Positions 14,001 through 24,800 of a DNA stretch of 64,000 nt are shown in pieces. Position numbers and translations under genes: made by a program. Numbering within the stretch: the stretch's first letter is position 1; each line of letters opens with the position of its first letter. Under the pieces are notes generated by a model that did no database searches, was not told where the DNA came from, and saw only the letters and a program-made list of their open reading frames with translations. Source of the stretch: Myxocyprinus asiaticus (taxonomy: Eukaryota > Chordata > Actinopteri > Cypriniformes > Catostomidae); contig NC_059349.1 of assembly GCF_019703515.2 (NCBI RefSeq), positions 22,354,744 to 22,418,743 on the forward strand, given 5' to 3'.

Positions 14001-17000
14001 TATATAACTGAAAAATAAAATGGTTAAGTCAGACAAAAAGAAAATTGTTTCAGAGCAAATTATAACATTCTTGCCCCATTTACCCCAGGTATTAGGATGT
14101 GCTTTGGGTGACCCAATCACAAGTGGACAGGTGTTACACCTGGTCGTAATAGTCTCTTTTGACCACTTGTTTTGGGATTTTGAGGGGAGGGTCTCTGATT
14201 TCATGAGAACATACAGTTACTACGTCAGTGTATTACTGCATGATGATGAAGTGAAAAAAGTAAAAGAAACGGAAAATGCTAACAAAATAAAATGGTGCAT
14301 TGATTCTCTTAATTAGACTTGAATTTAGTCCAAGCACAAACATTAAAGGAATAGTTCACCCAAAAATGAAAATTTGCTGATAATTTACTCACCCTCAGGC
14401 CATCCAAGATGTTTCTTTCTTCATCAAAACAGAATTTAAGACTTTTCTGATTTCATTTCAGGCCTCCTCCTCTAAACAATGCAAGTGAATGTACTCCATT
14501 TTGTGACGGGTCAAAATGCATATTTAGGGTGCATCAAAATAATCCACACGACTCCTGTCGACAAATAAAGTTCTTCTGAACCCACACGATTAATTATTAT
14601 GATTAACTGATGAAGAAAGAAACTCTTGCTGCCTTCGCGTGCTATCGGAATTATCGTACATACGTGTTTCCCACTCGGAAGTTGCACATAAACAAACCCT
14701 CAAGTCGTAATTACACCTGTGAAACTCAAGAGATAATTTTGATACCAGAGTTTCCAAGTTGAGATGAGATGTAAACTTTTAACATGGCGGAGGACAGTAC
14801 GATTTCTGTAGTGAAGGCCAGGTTTTATTTTTCTAAACACAGCTAATTGTTAGCGCTTGCCGTTTCGGTCATATTCATTTATATATATCAGCAACCATTT
14901 GATGCATGTTGTACATTTTCACACTGAAAATAGCTTGTATTTGACCAAAATTCGGTTATCATCAGCAAGCTAACACATTAATATGTATTAATTATGTATT
15001 ATTAAAAGTTCCTCAAGAAATATGTATGAATGAACCTGGCGTTGTCCATGTTTCCTGCTCTTCCCGACAACAAAGCACTTGAACATGACATACTCGTAAT
15101 TACCACTTCAGAAGTGGAAAGAAGGATAATTCCGATAGCACATGAAGTCAGCATAAGTTTCAAGCAGTGTTTTCGACCACCTCTGAATGTGGTTGGGCAA
15201 ATCTTAAATTTTTGGACCCCATTTACACCTATTTTTAGCAAAATGGCATAACCAAAATATAATGCATCAATATTTTGTCATTGTGAAGACTCATGGGCCA
15301 ACTCAATGAAAGAACGCTCTGTAATTGCATCTCTCTTCTATTCCTTAAGGTTATCGTAATTATCTTTACAAGCGCTCACCACCGTTTTCGTCATTGCTGG
15401 CTGAACAGTGTATTTTACAAAACCGTGGTAGGCTTGACTGGAGATGCCATAACCATCACGTTTTAAATATGGCTTGTTAAGATGAAAATAGTTTTTAATA
15501 CCCTGCGTTCTGTTCCATTCAGCTGCGCTTTGTCTAGCTGTTTGAAAGGAAGAACTTGCCTGGTGTGGGTGGGGGTGTGTGTGTGTGTGTGCTGCTTCAG
15601 AGTGTTGAGCGCAATCTCTGCCCCGGACAGAAAGCCACTGTGTGTTGTGTTGGAGCTTGTTGCCATGACGATTCAGACTGCAAGGTACTGCCGAAAATCA
15701 TGACAATCAATTTTTACAATTAAAAATAATGCACCTCTTCGACACATTTATGTATAGTTGTCATTGAATTTCGTATTTAGTGAAAAGTCCTGTCAGACAT
15801 GATTGTTATTGATCATTTTTGTTGTTGTCACTTCAGAGTACTCGTGCCCATCCCTAGACACTACAAAATGGTGTGGATGCAGCATTATGCAACAATTTTG
15901 GTTAACAATTGCATTGTAGAAGTACTGCTACATGCAGTCAGCCATGCTTGCTTTATTTTGTGAGCAAAGTGTCCAAAAATAGGGGGTGTTATAGATAAAA
16001 CAAGTCATATTCGGCTTGTCATGAGATCTCAATATGGAGGCCCCCAAGAGGCAGCGTCAATGTAAAATAGAACAGCTTTTATTAGGTTGCTGAAATGACT
16101 GGAGTGTTTACAGGTGCATCTCAATAAATTAGAATGTCGTGGAAAAGTTCATTTATTTCAGTAATTCAACTCAAATTGTGAAACTCGTGTATTAAATAAA
16201 TTCAATGCACACAGACTGAAGTAGTTTAAGTCTTTGTTTCTTTTAATTGTGATGATTTTGGCTCACATTTAACAAAAACCCACCAATTCACTCTCTCAAC
16301 AAATTAGAATATGGTGACATGCCAATCAGCTAATCAACTCAAAACACCTGCAAAGGTTTCCTGAGCCTTCAATATGGTCTCTCAGTTTGGTTCACTAGGC
16401 TACACAATCATGGGGAAGACTGCTGATCTGACAGTTGTCCAGAAGACAATCATTGACACCCTTCACAAGGAGGGTAAGCCACAAACATTCATTGCCAAAG
16501 AAGCTGGCTGTTCACAGAGTGCTGTATCCAAGCATGTTAACAGAAAGTTGAGTGGAAGGAAAAAGTGTGGAAGAAAAAGATGCACAACCAACCGAGAGAA
16601 CCGCAGCCTTATGAGGATTGTCAAGCAAAATCGATTCAAGAATTTGGGTGAACTTCACAAGGAATGGACTGAAGCTGGGGTCAAGGCATGAAGAGCCACC
16701 ACACACAGATGTGTCAAGGAATTTGGCTACAGTTGTCGTATTCCTCTTGTTAAGCCACTCCTGAACCACAGACAACATCAGAGGCGTCTTACCTGGGCTA
16801 AGGAGAAGAAGAACTGGACTGTTGCCCAGTGGTCCAAAGTCCTCTTTTCAGATGAGAGCAAGTTTTGTATTTCATTTGGAAACCAAGGTCCTAGAGTCTG
16901 GAGGAAGGGTGGAGAAGCTCATAGCCCAAGTTGCTTGAAGTCCAGTGTTAAGTTTCCACAGTCTGTGATGATTTGGGGTGCAATGTCATCTGCTGGTGTT

Positions 17001-20000
17001 GGTCCATTGTGTTTTTTGAAAACCAAAGTCACTGCACCCGTTTACCAAGACATTTTGGAGCACTTCATGCTTCCTTCTGCTGACCAGCTTTTTAAAGATG
17101 CTGATTTCATTTTCCAGCAGGATTTGGCACCTGCCCACACTGCCAAAAGCACCAAAAGTTGGTTAAATGACCATGGTGTTGGTGTGCTTGACTGGCCAGC
17201 AAACTTACCAGACCTGAACCCCATAGAGAATCTATGGGGTATTGTCAAGAGGAAAATGAGAAACAAGAGACCAAAAAATGCAGATGAGCTGAAGGCCACT
17301 GTCAAAGAAACCTGGGCTTACATACCACCTCAGCAGTGCCACAAACTGATCACCTCCATGCCACGCCGAATTGAGGCAGTAATTAAAGCAAAAGGAGCCC
17401 CTACCAAGTATTGGGTACATATACAGTAAATGAACATACTTTCCAGAAGGCCAACAATTCACTAAAAAAATTTTTTTTATTGGTCTTATGATGTATTCTA
17501 ATTTGTTGAGATAGTGAATTGGTGGGTTGAGTTGTATTACTGAAATAAATGAACTTTTCCACGACATTCTAATTTATTGAGATGCACCTGTACATGATTT
17601 TAAGCACACTTTAAAAAAATACATTAATTCTTTAGTGGTAGCCTAAAACATTAGTGAGTGCACCTTTAAAGTCAGCATGAAATCAAAATTGACCCTATTT
17701 ATTTTATTGATGCATGTTACTGGTCTTATTGTAAAGGATTCATCTATGCATATTTGCTATTTTATCAACAACAACAAAAAAAATTCACCTCATAATCTTT
17801 AAACAAAATATTATAGCTTGCTTGTGATGAGGAGGGTGTGGCCGGGCTGTGATGGTGCATGGCCTGTGCTGAATCAGCTGATCAGTGGGAGAGCGAGATA
17901 AAGGGGAGCTTGAGGCACCATTTCTAGAGAGAGAGACGCACGCAGCCGCGGTGCATGTGTGTGTGTCCATGTGTGTTTTATGTTGTTTTAAGTTGAGTTT
18001 TACCATTAAACTTTTATGTTGACTGTTCAGACGGTTCCCGCCTCCTTGCACACCTTTACCTGTTACATTGCACTTCTGGTGAAATGACTAACTCTTCTCT
18101 GCTGATGTATGCAAGGGGTAGTCAGTTTTAACCCTGCCCCTCCAAAGGTCTTGTAAACAATCCTGCCATCAAAGCAACTAATGTAGAGATGGAAAGGTGT
18201 ATTTTTGGCTGTTTTCCCCCAAAACTCCCATTCCTTACCCCAAACTTCCTTGGTTACATTCTCGCTGGCTTGAATTTACATTTTGAAGGATGAATAATGG
18301 TGAATTTGCGGTTCTGTTCAAGACATTTCACACTTGAATTGCTGAGGTGACAACTACTGAATACAATGCAACTCTGATGCCTATGGAGTTTATTCATATT
18401 TCTAAATGCAGATACCTTGGAATGTACAGCACGAGTAAGTGTTTTTCCCATTTATATTTAGTGTATTGTGATTCAAAACATTGAACTACTCTGATCTTTT
18501 ACTCACTTGTTTCTCAATGGCTACAGCTTCTTCGTAAACAAAGACTGCAAAGTGCTATTATGAATGTGTTGAGATCACTGCTCAATTTCCCCGGTAACCG
18601 GCTCTGGCTCGAGCAGCATGATGTGTGTTCAAGTATGCATGTCGACTACAAACTCACATTCAGATCTGACTCCACTCTGGTATGCAACACTCATTTTTCC
18701 CAATCCAATCAACAACCAATGGATAAAATTAAGTCCCCATTTTAAATTTTTTCCTTGTTCGATAAGCTGTTTCACTTGGAAATACGTCAAAATATGGGAG
18801 TCGGTCGCAACTTCTGTTTCATGCCGATTTTAAGATCCTAAACACGGTCAATACTGACTTCACGTAGTTGACTTCAAGAAACATTAAGCAAAACATTTGG
18901 CCTTGCAGAGAGCCTTCAACTAAAAAGTAAGGGTTATTTCAATCCAGCTATCCACCTTCACGTCCAACTGATATAGGAGTCCAACAATAAATGGAGACCC
19001 AAACAGGGTTTAAATCCCACACACAGCATCTTAAGTCTGATGAGAAAAACAGAGTCTCCTCCACAATCCCTCCAACATTTCGCAGCTCAGACTCTTTCAT
19101 CATCTCAGGATGTTATATACTGCTCGCAACTAGGACACTGGTACTTGCGTCTTCACATCAAGCTGTACGCTTGACATTTTCTGCACAACAGCATTCCTGG
19201 GCCTGATACCAGATAATTTAAGGAAAAGGGGGGAAACCATGTAGGAGTCCATTGATTCATTTTCTGACTTCCAGACAGAGACCCTCTTTCCACAGTGCAG
19301 AGAGAACTTCCTATTGACAGAGAATACAGGGAGAACATCTGTATTCAGTCCTGTGAGAACCGATCAATTATTTATTATTTTGAAAATGTCCAAATAATAT
19401 GGGAGCTAAGGTATATTTACAGACTACAAGGTGTTTGTATAACAACTAGTTAATTTGACCACTAGACCACATTGAAAAACTGATGCACAAGGACTTAAGA
19501 ACATCGTTTGTGTAAGGGTGGTAGACCTGTATACAAATACTGTACAATATGAACGTAAATGTTTAAATTCTCATATATATGAGAATTTAAACATTTATAT
19601 ATATCAGCCACAACATTAAAACCACCTGCCTAATATTGTGTAGGTCCCCCTCGAATAGACTTTGTCAGTTCGAACTAGGGCTGGGCGATATATCGAACAT
19701 TAACGATATAATCAAGATAATTTTGCTGACAATGTAAAATTGACCAATATCGTGAATATCTTGATGATTTTAATGTGCTTTCATTTGGCCATTAAGTTTC
19801 ATAAAAAGTGCATCAGTAGACTAATTTCATGATCCTTCAGGGCTGCCAATTAAACAAAATAACATCAAAATGTCAAATTGTGATTATTAATCCACCAAAG
19901 GCTGTGATTTAAAGACAGATAAACATGGTCTGTTTGTGATTCAGAACAAACCAGTGACGTGCTGATCTGTGTGCACGTGCAAACAATGACGTGCTTTCTG

Positions 20001-21764
20001 ACTCCTCCTCCACGTGACGCGTGACCTTAACAACGAGCTTACGTCATCCCTCTCATGCGCGCACGTCACAGATGTAGGGAAGCGAACATTTGTAGTTAAA
20101 AAGTATATAAGTATTGTTTTGTTTCTCAAAATAATCAATCGTTTGGGTTCAGAAGAACATTTTGTCAACTGGAGTCGTGTGGATTATTTTGATGGACCCT
20201 AAATATGCATTTTGGACCGTCAAAAAATGGAGGACATTCACTTGCATTGTTTAGAGGAGGAGGCCTGAAATGAAATCCTATAAATCTTAAATTCTGTTTT
20301 GATGAAGAAAGAAACTCTGATACATCTTGGATGGCCTGAGGGTGAGTAAATTATCAAAAAAAAAAAAAAAATTCATTTTTGGGTGAACTATTCCTTTAAG
20401 TGATTTACAAAACCAGGACATAAGGGTATTAAAGTAACAATTTAATAGCGGTTGTGACAAAATGTTCTCTGCTTCAATCTATGCAAAAATGCAATAAAGT
20501 TGTTAATCAAATATATACATTTAAAATGTTCCAAGTCCACAAGGAGGTGCAACGAATACATTATAAACCAAACAGCACCTTGTGATTATTGCAAAAAAAC
20601 AAAAAAAAAAAACAACTGTATAATAACTAAAAAAACCATTTAACCTGTTTCTCACATGCGAAGTAAAAAGCAAAACAAGCAGAAAAAAATCTTTATTAAC
20701 AGTTCTGTTAACTTGGTATTGCACTTGTAAGCAAATATGCAATACTGTTATTTTACAAAAGATTTTTTTTAATAAATATTAGCAATTTAAAGCAATGAGG
20801 CCTTCAGTGTTTCTCTTGTAAAACTTGCTTCAAGCTTGTAAAGGAATTATTCAAGAGCCAGTAATTAAATGGAGAACAGAGTAAACAGTGCTTTTTTTTT
20901 TTTTTTTTTTTAGCAACAGTAGCATTTAAACATTAATAAAATTACAATATAAAAACATTAAAAAATACTTAAATATTTGACACTCTTTACTGTGTGATTA
21001 TTAGATCTACATTAATACTGATCTGATGCAGTAAGAATGCCTTAATGCCTATAACAGACAGCATGCAGCTTATATACATTTAGACATTGCACAAATCTAA
21101 TATTTTGAAGAATTTGTCCCGTCTGCTTATACATTAATGGCTGTGTTTGCTTTAATGTCTCATCAAGACAGCGCAGATTTAATCCCGTCTGTTTACACTG
21201 GTAATTCATTAACAGCTGTGTTTACATTAATAAAACATAAAGAGGGGTATTTTTATTAAAAACCACACACAGTCTCATCCAGGAGCGCTGCATTCATCAC
21301 AAGACAAAAGTGGATGGGCAGACACACGCATCTGAGCATTTAAAAGCAGCCGGCTGTGATCAAACAGTGCACGGGTACTGAATTTAGTCAGATCTTGGTA
21401 ATGCCGGTATTTTTGTAGCATCGGAGGCTATTAAAATACTGAACTGAACAGAGATTATGTCACACTCCCAGCTAATCGTGGCTGCACCCTGCAGTTTGTA
21501 AAGCACTGTGCTGGACAAACGTCTTTGGCCGTTACATTTTAGTTTATTCAGTGTCTCGTGCAGGAGCGCTCTGTTTTGTAGATGCCATATAAAGTTTATC
21601 AACATTTAAAAACGCGTCTTTAAGTGAATTTCAAATTTAAATTTGACCGCCTTACACATGCTACTGGAACGTTAATATACATTGCAGAATCTTTATCATT
21701 TAGAAATCAGATCGCGTGGGTGTCTGAATTGAGATTGCAGTCTTTTAACAATGAATCGTGCAGC

Positions 21765-21825
<61 letters not shown>

Positions 21826-24800
21826 GCCACAACATTAAAACCACCTGCCTAATATTATGTAGGTCCTCCTCGTGCCGCCAAAACAGCGCCAACCCGCATC
21901 TCAGAATAGCATTCTGAGATGCTATTCTTCTCACCACAATCGTACAGAGCGGTTATCCGAGTTACTGTTGACTTTGTCAAACCAGTCTTGCCATTCTCTG
22001 TTGACCTCTTTCATCAACAAGGCATTTCTGTCAACAGAACTGCCGCTCACTGGATGTTTTTTGTTTTTGGCACCATTTGGAGTAAATTCTAGAGACTGTT
22101 GTGTGTGAAAATCCCAGGAGATCAACTGTTAAAGAAATACTCAAACCAGCCCGTCTGGCACCAACAATCACGCCACAGTCCAAATCACTGAGATCAAATT
22201 TTTTTCCCATTCCGATGGTTGATGTGAACATTAACTGAAGCTCCTGACCCGTATCTGCATGATTTTGTGCACTGCAGCCACATGATTGGCTGATTAGATA
22301 ATCGCATGGATGATTGTTGGTGCCACACGAGCTGGTTTGAGTATTTCTGTAACTGCTGATCTCCTGGGATTCTGCGGCAGTTCTGTGGATGGAAACAGCT
22401 TCTTTTTTTTGGGGGGGGGGATTTTCTCCCCTTTTCTCCCCAATTTGGCATGCCCAATTCTCAATGCACTCTAGGTCTTCATGGTGGCGTAGTGACACCT
22501 CAATTCGGATGGTGGAGGATGAATCTCAGTTGCCTCTGCATCTGAGAGAGTCAATCCGCGCATCTTAACACGTGGCTTGTTGAGCGCTATACCGTGGACA
22601 CCTAGCGCGTGGAGGCTTCACGCTATTCTCCGCGGCATCCACGCACAACTCGTACGCACGTGTAGTAGTCAGTGTCTTTACTTGGTGAGCTACCCAGGCC
22701 CCCTGGAAACGCCTTGTTGATGAGAAAGGTCAACAGAGAATGGCCAGACTGGTTCAAACTGACAAAGTCTACAGTAACTCAGATAACCGCTCTGTACAAT
22801 TGTGGTGAGAAGAATATCATCTCAGAATACTATTCTGAGATGCGGGTTGGCGCTGTTTTGGCAGCACGAGGGGGACCTACACAATATTAGGCAGGTGGTT
22901 TTAATGTTGTGGCTGATCAGTGTGTAATATATTAGTTTGGATTGTAAAGAATGCATTTAAAAAGTTGATACAGACATTAACTGAAGAGTGATCAAATTCA
23001 GAAGAAAAAAAAAAACACATTTACATGAGATTTGAAATCAGAGTATTCTCTGCTTTTGAGGTGAAATGTAAACAAGTATGCACAAAAACCTTTTGCACAT
23101 TGGATAAGCCGCTAAATGCATTTACATGGAATGGAAATTGAGGTAATGGGCAAAAATGTATGTGGGCCAACTGGTTTTTGCTTAAACCATTTATGATTTA
23201 CCCTGATAACCTTACCCTGACCGCACACACATTGTCAGCTTTTTGAGCATAATCGGTGTAAGACTGTGCATTTAAAGAGCACCTATTATGGTTTTTAAAC
23301 GTGCCTAATTTTGTTTTAAAGGTCTCATACAATAGATTTACACGCATCCAAGGTCAAAAAACACTTTAATTTGCTCATAATTTAAATTGCAGCATTACCT
23401 TTTTTCCCCAGTGTCAAAAACGACTCGTTCAATGATCCATTCTAAAGGATTCATTCTAAACTCCTCCTTTCAGAGCCTACTCTGCTCTGATTGGTCAGAT
23501 GTCCCAGTCTGTTGTGATTGGTCTACCGCTTAGTGTAGTGTTTGAGGGCAGGTCAAAGCTGTTCGGGAGCAGCCTGTGAACACCAGAGGCGGGTTTTTTT
23601 GTTACCAAATTACGTAGGTTAGTACAGGAAGTAAGTCTGGAATTACTTACGACTCGTTTCATGTGTTCAGAATCGATTCTTTCTTTTGGGAGTCAATAAC
23701 TCTATAATTTTTCGTGCACTTTGATTTTTGAAACTTAGACTTTTTTATATTCACAAACAGCTATATAACACACTACATGAAAGGTAATATTTGAAAAACC
23801 ATAGTAGACGCTCTGTAAACACTCTCTATATTTTGGATGGACCACTAGCTTACTAGTTTCTGCACAGTACACAATATAGGCCTATACTGAATGATGCCTA
23901 CTGCTTTTTAAAAAGTGAGTTAAATTAAAGGTCAAGTCAAGCACATTGCATTCTGGGATCAAGTGCCCAGTGCAGTATGCATTGGGGATCCTATGCATAC
24001 AGAAAACTTGCACAGTATAAGAGTAGTAGGGCTGCACGATTAATCAAAAGAATTGAAATCGCGATATGATGTAGAGAAATTATTAAACCGCAAATGCTGC
24101 TATTTAATTAGATAAATAAATAGTCTGCAAGCGCTTCCTGCTGCGCTAACTGTATGCTCTCTGTAGCGTTACACATACTCAAAGCACACGTGAGGTTAAT
24201 AAGCAGAGCATGTTAAATTAACAGCGCTCTAGGTTCACTAATTGCACATAATTCCAAATATTCTTGGAAACACTAAATAGTTTTTTTTGTTGTTGTCGTT
24301 GTTTTTTAATTTTTAAGTCAATAAATCATATCGCAGTTCAAATCGCAATCGCCATTAGATTTTTTTCAAAAAAGTCCAAATTCTTCTGCCGTTCTTTTCG
24401 GAACATAGCCTCATTTCCTATTGGAGTCTGTCCAGGTAATGTTTGTTCCACGTCTTCTCAGATATATTTGCATTGTTCCATTTAAGTGCTGATGAAAGTC
24501 TGCTGGGGGTAAATGTTCTCACACTACTGCAGATCACACAGGAATCAAGAAAATGTCACCTCACTGCTGTGGTTTACATTGATTTCTCACCCTCCCACTC
24601 ATTCCGACTAAACATACACACTCACACGCACATACACATGCTATAAATCATGTGGTGTGATGGGAAATTTTCTGAACAGATCTAAAATGACCAAACACTG
24701 ACACTAGAGGGGTTTTCAGTTTGATCTCCAAACTGAATTTAAGCAATTAGACAATTGGGGAGAGTGTAGCTTAATGGTTAAAAGCCTCTGGAACAAACAT

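Larger units (their letters stand above)
21824..22915. mobile_element. Foldback Tc1-like element with a SINE inserted
   Basis: The ends are CAGCCACAACATTAAAACCA and the complement TGGTTTTAATGTTGTGGCTG. Inverted arms of over 200 bp continue inward on both sides (for example GCCGCCAAAACAGCGCCAAC against GTTGGCGCTGTTTTGGCAGC). A second inverted pair lies inside (TCCCAGGAGATCAACTGTTA near 22114 against TAACTGCTGATCTCCTGGGA near 22350). The centre keeps the N-terminal coding part of a Tc1 transposase. The right arm is split by a SINE at 22397-22703. Confidence 0.85.

Noticed and set aside
21624..21937. Frames with Ile-Tyr repeats on both strands
   Set aside because: They are products of the (TA)n(CA)n array, not genes.
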